In this document: piece by piece, positions 8,583 through 17,290 of the stretch
How positions within the stretch are numbered: position 1 is the stretch's first letter
Layout of the letters: every line of letters begins with the position of its first letter
Source: Faecalicatena sp. Marseille-Q4148
Lineage (GTDB): Bacteria > Bacillota > Clostridia > Lachnospirales > Lachnospiraceae
Assembly: GCA_018228665.1 (NCBI GenBank)
Contig: CP073692.1
Location: 558,001-622,000 of the forward strand
Direction of reading: 5' to 3'
DNA length: 64,000 bases
Notes under the pieces: model-generated
The model's input: the letters and a program-made list of their open reading frames with translations, nothing else
Database searches by the model: none
Told to the model about the DNA's origin: nothing
Position numbers and translations under genes: made by a program

Positions 8583-9620
8583 ATGGACAGGGAAAAGCAG
8601 TTGACTACGAAGATTTTCGATGTGCAGATCAGTCGATGTGAGGATATACAGGAATTTACAGATATGTATGAGGAACATAAATCCCAGTTTGGATCATGGG
8701 AATGCTTTCTTGCACCATATATCAAAAAGAGCGGTTATACCAAAAAGGAAATTGCTGCATTTTGCGGTGTCAATGAAAAAACCGGTCGAAATTTCTTAAA
8801 AAGGATTCCGTCTAAACGAGACAATGTGATCAAACTTGGAATGGTATTTGGCATGACGCGTGAAGAGATTGATTATATGCTTATGCATGAAGCCAGATTT
8901 CATAAGCTATATCCAAAGTCTTATGAGGACGCAATCTGGATTCATATGATCGAGCATAACGGTTGGGAAAAAGACGTGCCGATTCCGGTAGTATATGATG
9001 CCTATCAGAAGCGGTATCAGGATTTATATAAGGCCTATCAGAAAAGAAATGACATTCAGGCGCCTCTGGAGACACAGATCGCACTGTGGAAATTAAAAGA
9101 TACGGTGGAATTTGATCAGGCAATGAAAGAGATCATTCCTTCCATCACAGACGGATACAGAAAGTTGATTGATTTTATTGAGCAGCAGATGCGAAAGATG
9201 GATACATGTATTTCAAAATTTGACTTTCAGAATGATAAAAACAGTGTCAGTCAGATTTATTACCGGGAGATCAAAAATATCCGGGAGGAGCAGAAAATCC
9301 CATCCAGAATTTTTCTGATTGCCCTCGGAATCCACATGAATCTTAATGTGGAGAAGATCAATGAATTATTGGATTATGCAGGAATGATGCCTCTGTACAG
9401 CAAAGACGTTCTGGAATGTCGCTTGATTTTTTATCTGGAGAATCTGTATCTTTGTCATCCGTCCTACTTCGTGTTATCAGAAGAGATGTGCGATCTGATG
9501 GAAGCAGAGGATCATCTCGAAGAAGATGATCTGGTCCAGTATATATATAACCGTCTGGAAGAAGAAGAGATTCGTGCCGGAGAAGATCATATGTTGGAGA
9601 AGATGATGAAATTATTGTAG
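8583..9620 (+). CDS. Protein with two helix-turn-helix-like modules, unknown function
   Basis: A 345-residue soluble protein. I see an N-terminal HTH-like module (about 34-95: FLAPYIKKSGYTKKEIAAFCGVN...) and a second similar one (about 220-280: IREEQKIPSRIFLIALG...) followed by 'NELLDYAGMMPLYSKD', typical of HTH proteins found with bacterial kinases and VWA proteins. The repeated arrangement suggests an internal duplication. The C-terminus is strongly acidic. The start at 8583 is set by gaggaggg six nt upstream; the ATG at 8577 overlaps it. It may be a DNA-binding effector or a scaffold phosphorylated by the neighbouring kinase; neither is shown. Confidence 0.7.
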   Translation: MDREKQLTTKIFDVQISRCEDIQEFTDMYEEHKSQFGSWECFLAPYIKKSGYTKKEIAAFCGVNEKTGRNFLKRIPSKRDNVIKLGMVFGMTREEIDYMLMHEARFHKLYPKSYEDAIWIHMIEHNGWEKDVPIPVVYDAYQKRYQDLYKAYQKRNDIQAPLETQIALWKLKDTVEFDQAMKEIIPSITDGYRKLIDFIEQQMRKMDTCISKFDFQNDKNSVSQIYYREIKNIREEQKIPSRIFLIALGIHMNLNVEKINELLDYAGMMPLYSKDVLECRLIFYLENLYLCHPSYFVLSEEMCDLMEAEDHLEEDDLVQYIYNRLEEEEIRAGEDHMLEKMMKLL

Positions 9621-9651
9621 CAGATACAAAAGTCAAAGGAGAATGAGAGTC

Positions 9652-11115
9652 ATGTTATATGATGAATTGGAAAAATTAGGATATATGAAACCGAATGAGA
9701 GATATTATCTGGTGTTTCATACAAGTATCTTAAATTTTTCTCAGATTATGCTGGATAAGATTGCGAATGAACTGCCCTATAAGTGGCTTCTTCCGGAAAA
9801 TATATTTTATGAATTAACACTGTTAAAGCGTTCGAAGATGTTCGGGAAAAAGGCAGAACAAGTATTGAATCTTGCGAAAAAAAAGGATGCATTTAATGCG
9901 GATGGAAGTCCCAGACTGTGCTGTAATCTGGAGGATTTTTATGCACCGCAAAATGAAATCACACAGCTTGCAGAGAGATATACCTCGCTATGGTTATCTG
10001 CTCCAAATGTAAACTATATATTTATTTTCGGAAGCCAGCTAAAATTAAAAGAATTTCTTACATACGCAGCAGACAAGAAAAATTATTTCGTCTTTTTCCA
10101 TAACCGCTGGTCGCAAGATGGATATTCATCAGAGGATAGCATTACATCTGTTGCAACAGCAAAGAATTGGATCTCGCTTCTGGATTGTGAGCGGTTTGCG
10201 AAAAATGTCATAGAAGAAAAACGTATTTTGAAAAAGCTGGACACGGAGGCTATGCTTACAGCGCGAAATGCGGACGACGGATTTCTCAGATATTATCATA
10301 TGTCAGAAGACATTAACAGTGGTGGAGAGGGGAGGCTTTTCACAGCGGCAGAGGATCAGAATGTGCTCTTAAAGCTATATAAAGAAAAGCTGAGCGCCAA
10401 TCATTTGAAAAAGATTAAGCATTTGATTAAATTTAGTACAATGAATCATCTGGAGACTTATTTGAAATATGTTATGTTTCCAAAAGAGCTATTGTATGTA
10501 GAAGATGAACCGGTCGGTATTGGAATCACAAAAGTCATAGGATGCAGTTTGACGGATACGATTGTAGATCCGGATGCAGAAGCTGATCTGGTAAAAGTAA
10601 TTCAAGATTTGGCATTAATACTTCTGGAATTAAATCTGTGCCATATCCAAATCGCAGATTTAGACATGGATAATCTGATGTTGGATACTCACAGCAATGT
10701 CTATTTGATTGATACAGACAGTTTTCAATATATGCATTATGGTTCAGGAGTTCTGATCAGACCGGATTACAGGCACAAAGATCTCGTCAATAAAAATACC
10801 ATTTTATATTTGCCGATGCATCAGGATTTTGCTTTCTGTGTGCTGTTGTTTAAGCTTCTCGTATGTGGGACAAGTTCTCCCCTTTATCAAAAAGCAGCGA
10901 TTGAAGCCGCAGAGCAAAAACAGCTATTTTGGGGAGACAATTTTGAATTTCCTTATGTGGAAAATGCTTCGGAAAATCCAAATGTGAATCAATATCACAA
11001 CAGACGATGGAAAGATCTTCCGGAGAGACTCCAGCGTGCTTTCGCAGAGGCATTTCATTTCCGGCGTACCTTCAGTATCGGACATTTAATGAAAATCTTT
11101 GATGAAGAAGTATAG
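9652..11115 (+). CDS. Atypical protein-kinase-like protein with N-terminal PIN-like region
   Basis: A 487-residue soluble protein. Residues about 215-370 look like a divergent kinase core: glycine loop SGGEGRLF (223-230), a lysine in VLLKLYK (K241), a catalytic-loop equivalent IADLDMDNLML (D336 and N341 spaced as in HRDxKPxN) and LIDTDSFQY (D354/D356) in place of DFG. The His-Arg and the loop Lys are replaced, as in YegI-type kinase-like proteins. The first ~190 residues have alternating strands and helices with 'YLVFHTSIL' and 'LPENIFYEL', suggestive of a PIN-like fold without clear catalytic acidic residues. Start 9652 is favoured by aaaggaga 10 nt upstream. Confidence 0.7.
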   Translation: MLYDELEKLGYMKPNERYYLVFHTSILNFSQIMLDKIANELPYKWLLPENIFYELTLLKRSKMFGKKAEQVLNLAKKKDAFNADGSPRLCCNLEDFYAPQNEITQLAERYTSLWLSAPNVNYIFIFGSQLKLKEFLTYAADKKNYFVFFHNRWSQDGYSSEDSITSVATAKNWISLLDCERFAKNVIEEKRILKKLDTEAMLTARNADDGFLRYYHMSEDINSGGEGRLFTAAEDQNVLLKLYKEKLSANHLKKIKHLIKFSTMNHLETYLKYVMFPKELLYVEDEPVGIGITKVIGCSLTDTIVDPDAEADLVKVIQDLALILLELNLCHIQIADLDMDNLMLDTHSNVYLIDTDSFQYMHYGSGVLIRPDYRHKDLVNKNTILYLPMHQDFAFCVLLFKLLVCGTSSPLYQKAAIEAAEQKQLFWGDNFEFPYVENASENPNVNQYHNRRWKDLPERLQRAFAEAFHFRRTFSIGHLMKIFDEEV

Positions 11116-11171
11116 TAGTATTATTTGCGGAAAGCATTGTGCATAAAGTGTTTGAAAAGATATGAATAAAA

Positions 11172-11194
11172 ATAGGTGTTTCACAAACGCCTGT
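11172..11194 (+). other. Compact hairpin in the 107-nt gap before the VWA gene
   Basis: The arms ataggtgttt and aaacgcctgt form a 10-bp stem (two G-U pairs) around a 3-nt loop. No T-run follows, so it is not a standard terminator. It may act as an RNA processing or stability element within the operon; this is inference. Confidence 0.4.
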
Positions 11195-11222
11195 CAATAA
11201 ACAGAAGAAAGAGGGAAAAGAT

Positions 11223-11930
11223 ATGGGATGGAATGTAGAAGCTAAAAATTATGGGCCATCAAAGCGTATGCCGATCGGGATTGTGTGTGATATCAGCAGT
11301 TCTATGGAGGATGTAAGAGAGATACTGAATTGCTCTTTGAAAGAACTTTATAACATCGTAAGAGAGACGAAAAAGCTGGAAAAAAGTGTGGATCTGCTTG
11401 TCATTTTTTATAATGGGGAAGCAGAAGTCCGGGTGAATCTTGAGCCAGTGGAATCTATTGATCCTAATCGGTTAAGAATTGACCGGGTGACAGGCTATAC
11501 AGATACAGGAAAAGCTTTATTAAAAGCATTGGAGTTGTTAAATCAGAAGAAAAATGAATACAAATCAAAGATGATAGAGTATTGGCAACCAAACTTATTT
11601 TTGATTACAGACGGATATCCATGTGCATGGATGGGAGCGCCGGATGAGGAATACAGGAAAATTATGCGTTCTTATCAGGCTGCTGCCGAAGAAATCCACC
11701 GCCTGACAGACAATAGAAAACTGCAGTTTGCTGCGGCCGGTATCCAAAGAAATTCAAGATCAGAAACGTCAGCAAATATCCCGAAATTGCGGGAGTTAAG
11801 CGCTAATGTGGTATGTATTTCTGAAGATATTTCCGGAATGAAGACGATCAAAGACTTTATTAAACTAATCGGCGCTACTATGGTAAACAGAGAGACAGAG
11901 ATTGTAGATCTGATTCATCAAATAATGTAG
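11223..11930 (+). CDS. TerY-like von Willebrand factor A domain protein
   Basis: A 235-residue soluble single-domain VWA protein. The metal-ion-dependent adhesion site is intact: D23-I-S25-S-S27 (CDISSSME), a threonine in GYTDTGKALL (about 91-100) and D130 in LITDGYP. TerY proteins form conserved triads with a PP2C phosphatase and a protein kinase ('TerY-P' modules), and exactly such genes follow here, so it is likely a metal-dependent protein-binding partner of this signalling system. The start follows gaaagagggaaaagat. It is 22 nt from the second PP2C gene. No tellurite-resistance TerC/TerD genes are in the window. Confidence 0.88.
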   Translation: MGWNVEAKNYGPSKRMPIGIVCDISSSMEDVREILNCSLKELYNIVRETKKLEKSVDLLVIFYNGEAEVRVNLEPVESIDPNRLRIDRVTGYTDTGKALLKALELLNQKKNEYKSKMIEYWQPNLFLITDGYPCAWMGAPDEEYRKIMRSYQAAAEEIHRLTDNRKLQFAAAGIQRNSRSETSANIPKLRELSANVVCISEDISGMKTIKDFIKLIGATMVNRETEIVDLIHQIM

Positions 11931-11952
11931 AGAGTATGAGGTGAACAGAGCA

Positions 11953-13428
11953 ATGAAAATTTTACGATTTCTCCGAAAAGGGATCGCACATGAAGAATCC
12001 GGGACGGAATGTCAGGATGCGGCTGCATACATGCAGTACGAAGAGGATCTTGCAGTTCTGGTAATTTCTGATGGCGCAAGCCAGGCCGGATATGCTCGGA
12101 TCGGAGCAGAGTGTAATGTACATGCAGTTTTAGAACTGTTTCGTCAGATATCTGTGGAAGAATTTTTGGCAAAGACAGAAGCAGAACAAAAGCAAATGAT
12201 TTTGGGGCAGTGTCTTCGTGAAATTGCAGGAAAAGCGGATAATGTGCAGTGTTATGATCTGCGTCAGTTTTCTGCGACACTGGTATTTGCAGTGATCACA
12301 AAGGATCTGGTGCTCACAGGACATTTGGGCGACGGCGCAATTTATATGACAAATGCAAAACATCAGAGTTGCTTTTCATCAGAACCCGAGAATATCCAGG
12401 TGTCTTACCGTACCTATTTCACTGTCAGTAAGGACGCCTATGAGCATCTATTTCTTCAGACAGTCAAAAGAGACGAACTTCATCCGGCTATGGTTGTCAT
12501 GATGTCAGATGGTCCACAGCTGATGTTTAAAGACAGAGGCTTTGGAAGACCGGAAGAAACGGCAGAGGAGATGTCTCCGTTTCTTGTAAAAGGACAAGTA
12601 ACGTCGGATGAAGATCTGGGAGAGCTTTTAGACGCCATGACAGAACTGGAATCTGAGAAAATGGATGATTGGTCAATGTTGGCGGCAATACTTGAGGAGC
12701 AGGAACCTGAACCGGAGTCCGTAGTACCATGTGCAGAAGAACAGATGAAAGAACATGAAGAATTAAAAGAGGGAAAAAGAGAAGCTGTTCAAGAACAGAA
12801 GGAACCTGAAAAAGAGACACAGGAGAAACTGTTCCGGGAGAAAGCGTCTCAGGAAGGCTCTATTCAGAAAGAAACACCGAAGAAAGAACGCCGGGAAGAC
12901 AGGACAGAAGCGGCAAAACATGTGATCGCAGTTTCGGAAGCGCTGTATAAACATTATCGAACGACAATTGAAGATCCACAGGTGTTGGAAAAAATTCTGA
13001 AATATAATCACAAAGAATATCGGATCCTTAACAGAATATACAAAAGGAAGGATACATATGAATATACTGCACGCTGTGGAGCGGATCGCTATTATATTGT
13101 AATGATCCTAATGGATCGATATTTACAAAAATATCCGAAAACAGACTGGAAGAACCGACATGAGTTGGAAACACAACGCATTAGAGAAACATTTGCAGCA
13201 TTAAAGGAAGAAAATTTGAGGCAGAATAAGGAAACAGAATTAGATTTCTTAGAAGTCAGAATTAAGAACACAGACTGGGTATGGATGTTTTTGTTGATAG
13301 AAAAGAATACCGTTGTTCCAAAATCGATGCAGAACAGTTTTTCCATCGAGAGAGAACAGAGATGTATGTCAATCGAAGAAATATTTGTACATATGGAGAA
13401 AATTTTTAAAAATATGCTTAATCTGTAA
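11953..13428 (+). CDS. PP2C-family phosphatase with charged linker and C-terminal unknown domain
   Basis: A 491-residue soluble protein in three parts. Residues 1-235 are a PP2C-like domain (PP2C_2 type) with GTECQDAAAY, VISDGASQAGYA (D40, G41), SATLVFAV, GHLGDGAIYM, MMSDGPQL and DDWSMLAAIL, retaining the metal aspartates. Residues about 240-315 are a low-complexity Glu/Lys/Gln linker. Residues about 320-491 are a mixed alpha/beta domain with no family I recognise, containing 'YKHYRTTIEDPQVLEKIL' and 'TDWVWMFLLIEKN'. Start 11953 is preferred over GTG 11941 because gaggtg sits 10 nt upstream. It lies between the VWA and kinase genes, as in TerY triads. Confidence 0.8.
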   Translation: MKILRFLRKGIAHEESGTECQDAAAYMQYEEDLAVLVISDGASQAGYARIGAECNVHAVLELFRQISVEEFLAKTEAEQKQMILGQCLREIAGKADNVQCYDLRQFSATLVFAVITKDLVLTGHLGDGAIYMTNAKHQSCFSSEPENIQVSYRTYFTVSKDAYEHLFLQTVKRDELHPAMVVMMSDGPQLMFKDRGFGRPEETAEEMSPFLVKGQVTSDEDLGELLDAMTELESEKMDDWSMLAAILEEQEPEPESVVPCAEEQMKEHEELKEGKREAVQEQKEPEKETQEKLFREKASQEGSIQKETPKKERREDRTEAAKHVIAVSEALYKHYRTTIEDPQVLEKILKYNHKEYRILNRIYKRKDTYEYTARCGADRYYIVMILMDRYLQKYPKTDWKNRHELETQRIRETFAALKEENLRQNKETELDFLEVRIKNTDWVWMFLLIEKNTVVPKSMQNSFSIEREQRCMSIEEIFVHMEKIFKNMLNL

Positions 13429-13472
13429 GAAAAATGGAATGCTGCCGTCTGTGCAGCAGAATGGAGCACAGT

Positions 13473-14936
13473 ATGACAAGAGAAAAAATCAGTGAGATTT
13501 TAAAACAATATATAACCCCGGCGCTTGCCTTAGGGGATAAACTCGGGCAAGGTGCAATGGGAGAAGTGTATGACATAAAAGGACATTCCTGTGATGCGAT
13601 TTTGAAAGTGATTGACATTGAAGCGGCATTAGAAGAGCTACTGAAGGACATCAGCGGCTCTATCAGAGAAGTTGTATATCAGGATTATTACAAAAGGCTT
13701 TTAGAAAATACAAGAAAAGAAGTAAATTTCTTAAAGGAGCTACAGGGATGTGAGGGAATTACGAAACTGATCGCTGCATATGAGTTGGATGCTCCCCAAA
13801 AGTGTTTTTTTATTCTTCAGGAAAAATATCAGGAACTGGATATGTTTATCAGTACACAGAATCTGACACAGGGACTTTTGATTCAAATGGCGACAGATAT
13901 CCTGGAAACATTGGTGATCTTAGAGAAAAAACAGGTTTTGCACCGTGATATCAAACCTGCCAATATTTTTATTAAATGGGAATACGGCGCACCTAAATTT
14001 GTTCTTGGAGATTTCGGGCTTGCACGGACGGTATTATTTAAGGACGGGGAGGTAACAATATGTGGTACTCCGGCATTTATGGCGCCGGAATTGGAGCGTG
14101 GAATGATCCACGGTTATAACAGTGATATTTTCAGTCTGGGTGCGAGTCTGTTCTATATTATGACACAGGGCGACCTGCCGCAGAGATTTCATATGCGAAA
14201 TAAAACTCCATGTATCGAACAGGGTTCCAAAGAATTCCGGAATATTATCCTTAAGGCAATCAGGGTGGATCCGCGGGATCGATATCAGCACCCGTCTGAA
14301 ATGCTTCAGGCACTCCGCTCTTTATCGAATGCAGAGTATACGAGACCGATTATCTATAATAGATATGTATCTTTGGCCAAACAGGCAATTCTGGACGGAG
14401 ATCTCAAAACGGCGCAGCAAATTGCTGTGAAGGGATGCCATAACTGCAACAGTGCGAAAGAAGCGACGGCATGTTTTCGTATTTATATGTACATCAAAAT
14501 GAAAATAGAAAATGATTATGATCGGTTTCCGGAAAGTGAAGTGGTTCGCTTGAAAAAAATAGCAGACCGTGGTGATGCAGTGGCACAATATCTCTATGGA
14601 TTATATTTATTTGATACGAGGAGAGAAACAGATGGCATCGCATACATGCATCAATCGGCAGAAAACGGCTGTGAAATAGGCGGGTATGTCTACGGAAGAA
14701 TGCTTTGTCAGGGGTTTGTAAAACCGCCGGTAAACATTGCAGTGGACAGAGTGCATGGTATCAAGTATTTAGAGCATGCTGCGTTAAAGGGTTATATTCC
14801 GGCTATCCGGTATTTAAAGAGACTAAAAGAACAGCATTTGGACTACGTTCCGGATCGCGAAATTCAATCGCTGCTTCAAGTTGAGATTTTCCATTATGAT
14901 GAACTGAAGCAAATGTATATGATACCATTTCTATAA
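13473..14936 (+). CDS. Soluble Ser/Thr protein kinase with C-terminal Sel1-like repeats
   Basis: A Hanks-type kinase of 487 residues with all catalytic motifs: GQGAMGEVY (about 25-33), ATP-binding K45 (AILKVI), HRDIKPANIF (157-166), DFGLAR (180-185) and GTPAFMAPE (198-206). The C-terminal third has Sel1/TPR-like helical repeats (AQYLYGLYLFD..., GGYVYGRMLCQ..., GIKYLEHAALKGY). There is no transmembrane segment and no PASTA domain, unlike PrkC/PknB/Stk1. Start 13473 is favoured by ggag six nt upstream; ATGs at 13434 and 13461 are possible. A terminator follows, ending the first block of the signalling locus. Confidence 0.9.
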   Translation: MTREKISEILKQYITPALALGDKLGQGAMGEVYDIKGHSCDAILKVIDIEAALEELLKDISGSIREVVYQDYYKRLLENTRKEVNFLKELQGCEGITKLIAAYELDAPQKCFFILQEKYQELDMFISTQNLTQGLLIQMATDILETLVILEKKQVLHRDIKPANIFIKWEYGAPKFVLGDFGLARTVLFKDGEVTICGTPAFMAPELERGMIHGYNSDIFSLGASLFYIMTQGDLPQRFHMRNKTPCIEQGSKEFRNIILKAIRVDPRDRYQHPSEMLQALRSLSNAEYTRPIIYNRYVSLAKQAILDGDLKTAQQIAVKGCHNCNSAKEATACFRIYMYIKMKIENDYDRFPESEVVRLKKIADRGDAVAQYLYGLYLFDTRRETDGIAYMHQSAENGCEIGGYVYGRMLCQGFVKPPVNIAVDRVHGIKYLEHAALKGYIPAIRYLKRLKEQHLDYVPDREIQSLLQVEIFHYDELKQMYMIPFL

Positions 14937-15018
14937 TTGGGAAAGCAAAACGATATGTATTAGAGCGATTCGGTTTAGAAAATGACAGCACAGTAAAATT
15001 CAAGAAAGGATATTTTTA

Positions 15019-15073
15019 AAAATAACACTTCCGGATGTTCGGTTATCATACAGACAATCGGAGGTGTTATTTT
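15019..15073 (+). terminator. Intrinsic terminator after the kinase gene
   Basis: aaaataacacttccg (15019-15033) pairs with cggaggtgttatttt (15059-15073) over 15 bp including two G-U pairs, with a 25-nt loop and an AT-rich 3' side. It separates the phosphatase/kinase block from the FHA/SEDS/PBP block. Confidence 0.75.
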
Positions 15074-15140
15074 ATATTAATTGTGTTTTATGTTTTCTGC
15101 ATAGAAATGATTCCGACAGGTCTATGCAACAAGGTATTTT

Positions 15141-15169
15141 TTAACAGAAAAGATTTTTAGTTATGTTAT
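15141..15169 (+). promoter_or_regulatory. Possible promoter of the FHA-SEDS-PBP operon
   Basis: ttaaca (15141-15146) and tgttat (15164-15169) are separated by 17 nt, about 40 nt before the FHA start. Both boxes are moderate matches to sigma-A consensus. The terminator just upstream makes a promoter in this gap necessary. Confidence 0.4.
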
Positions 15170-15208
15170 CATGGAGATATCAAAAACAACAGAAAGAAGG
15201 TATGATTT

Positions 15209-15826
15209 ATGTCAACATTTATTTCTCAAATTGCAGTACTTGCGATTATTATTATCATTATGGTAGTGATTTTGTCGCTATTTGGTGTGATCCGCCCGAA
15301 AACAAAACAGGATGTATTGAAACAGATGGAAGGTTTGAAGAAGGGATCTGAAAAAGAGAAGAAAATGGAATTAGAAAAGGAGATATTTTCGGCTGATTTG
15401 AAAACAGAAATTATGTCCTTTTGGGTTCTGGAACAGTTAAACAGCGAAGATAAAGTAGTGAAAAGTTTTCATATTACGAAAATTCCGAAAGAAGGATTGA
15501 TTCTTGGAATCGGAGATGACTGTGATATCCAATTAGAGCCTTACAAATATATCGGTCATCGGCACGCTGTGCTTGGTCAGGATGAAAAAGGGATGTTCCT
15601 TCAGGATATGAATTCCACAAACGGAGTTTACAACAGTGAGCAGAAGAAAGTACAACAGTTGGACGTCAAAGATGGAGTTGTATTTTATCTTGGCAATGCA
15701 AAAATGCAATTTCGAGCAGTAAATCCGTTTAAGCGTGAACCAAGCGACAGGAATCTAAAAAAAACAGTTGATCCGACATCAGGATTTGAACAGGAAGAAA
15801 CAGTTGTCCGGGTAAAACGACTTTAA
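15209..15826 (+). CDS. Membrane-anchored FHA-domain protein
   Basis: A 205-residue protein: one N-terminal transmembrane helix (about 7-28), a charged linker, an FHA domain (about 86-170) and a tail ending in EETVVRVKRL. The FHA motifs HRHA (117-120) and NSTNG (135-139) are clear. However, the usual GR arginine is replaced (GIGDDCDI) and the usual serine of SRRH is glycine (GHRH), so canonical phosphothreonine binding is doubtful. FHA proteins usually recruit phosphorylated partners; here it would sit at the cytoplasmic membrane face beside the SEDS/PBP pair encoded next. Start follows agaaagaagg by 8 nt. Confidence 0.88.
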   Translation: MSTFISQIAVLAIIIIIMVVILSLFGVIRPKTKQDVLKQMEGLKKGSEKEKKMELEKEIFSADLKTEIMSFWVLEQLNSEDKVVKSFHITKIPKEGLILGIGDDCDIQLEPYKYIGHRHAVLGQDEKGMFLQDMNSTNGVYNSEQKKVQQLDVKDGVVFYLGNAKMQFRAVNPFKREPSDRNLKKTVDPTSGFEQEETVVRVKRL

Positions 15827-15877
15827 TTAAGAATTTTTCGGAAGAGATTTTGGAAGAGACGAAGGGAGAGAAAAGAC

Positions 15878-17290
15878 ATGCCAAAGATGAATTTAACATA
15901 TTATTGGACGAATTTAAAAACAGAAATGCAGGATCCGACTTTCAGAAAAAATCTTCTGGCGCTGATTGCCGTAAAAATTATGCTTTTGTGTCTCGCGGCC
16001 GCGAAGGGAGTGTTGGATAGTTATGCGACAATCTTTTTGCCCGCCGGTATCGTCTCACTTCTCCTACTTTTTGGTACCGCCGCATTAAGATCTGATCAGA
16101 AGATTACTGTTTTGGTTCTCATTCTGCAGGAAATTGGGACATTTATACAAGTATTCGTCTACAAAGGTTCGCTGACCAAATACATTCTTCTGCAGATCAT
16201 TGCTTTTTTTGGGGGAGTGCTTTTATGTGCTGCTGTTATCCTTTTACAGAAACGAGTCACATACAAACAGCAATGGATGCTTTGTCTCATTACGGTTACG
16301 GCTCTGTATCTTGTATTATTTCTCTTTGGAAGTAATATCAATGGTACGCGGGCATGGATCTATATCGGCGGTATGTCTTTTCAGATTACAGAGTTTACAA
16401 AATATCTCAGTATTTGTGGGATGGCGGCAGCACTTTTGGGAGAGGAAGAAGAGAAGAAGAAATTATTCAGAATGTTCGCTTTTGTATTATTGAATGGAAT
16501 CTGTCTTACAATGATCAAAGAATTGGGAACGCTGTTTTTGATTCTTCTATGCTTTTTCTTATTTACATTTTTATTTATCCGTCAGTTAAAATATTTCTTC
16601 ATTTCGTTCTTTACAATGGTCGGACTTCTGGCGGCAGGTATTGGGGGAGTATATTTTCTTTCTCGATATGACCACCCGGGAAAAGTAGATTTCGTATTTG
16701 TGGAAATGGCAGCTGCCGTTTGGGGGAAACTCAAAAACCGCATTACAATTTTGACAGCGCCAGAAAGCATGGATCCATTCGGCAGTGTACAGCAGGCATT
16801 GACAGCACAGAAGGCAATCCGGCTTGGGGGGATTCTCGGATCTTCTTATGAACTGCAGATACCAGTACAAGAAAGTGAGTATGTGTTTGTTGCAATGATA
16901 TTAAAATTAGGACTTTTGATGGCTATCGTTGTACTGATTTTATTTTTACTGTTTCTTTTTGCAGGTATCAAAAATTCAGAATATCATGTATCGCACAAGA
17001 AAACAGTATGGGATGCTCCCGGTGCGATTGAAGAAATGACTGCCAATGGATTTGTGTATACCATTTATCTTCAGTCGTTAATTGCAATGCTAGGGACAAC
17101 AAATGCGTTTCTTATCATAGGCGTAGCAATTCCGTTTCTTTCGGCAGGTGGATCAAGTCAGATGGTGGCATTTGCTATGGTGTGCTATCTCATCTACACA
17201 CGGAGAGCGATTTCTCATGCCGCTTACGATAAAACAAAAGAAAGGAGGGAGGCTGTATGCAGACGAAAAAAAGTAACGCTCAACGAGTAA
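15878..17290 (+). CDS. SEDS family glycosyltransferase (RodA/FtsW-like), signalling-linked
   Basis: A 470-residue polytopic protein with about ten membrane helices. SEDS hallmarks are GTRAWIYIGGMSFQITEFTK (family norm G..RWI.lG...fQPSE..K) and PFLSAGGSS near the C-terminus. SEDS proteins polymerise glycan strands from lipid II together with a class B PBP, and such a PBP is encoded next with a 34-nt overlap. At the position of the conserved extracellular Asp (TDFIF in the other RodA of this window) it has Glu (SEYVF, E334), and the following Glu pair is absent. It is therefore a divergent SEDS protein; a gene pair with the PBP is certain, activity is inferred. Confidence 0.87.
   Translation: MPKMNLTYYWTNLKTEMQDPTFRKNLLALIAVKIMLLCLAAAKGVLDSYATIFLPAGIVSLLLLFGTAALRSDQKITVLVLILQEIGTFIQVFVYKGSLTKYILLQIIAFFGGVLLCAAVILLQKRVTYKQQWMLCLITVTALYLVLFLFGSNINGTRAWIYIGGMSFQITEFTKYLSICGMAAALLGEEEEKKKLFRMFAFVLLNGICLTMIKELGTLFLILLCFFLFTFLFIRQLKYFFISFFTMVGLLAAGIGGVYFLSRYDHPGKVDFVFVEMAAAVWGKLKNRITILTAPESMDPFGSVQQALTAQKAIRLGGILGSSYELQIPVQESEYVFVAMILKLGLLMAIVVLILFLLFLFAGIKNSEYHVSHKKTVWDAPGAIEEMTANGFVYTIYLQSLIAMLGTTNAFLIIGVAIPFLSAGGSSQMVAFAMVCYLIYTRRAISHAAYDKTKERREAVCRRKKVTLNE

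Noticed and set aside
11172..11194. Hairpin before the VWA gene considered as an intrinsic terminator
   Set aside because: No T-run follows the stem, and the genes on both sides belong functionally together.
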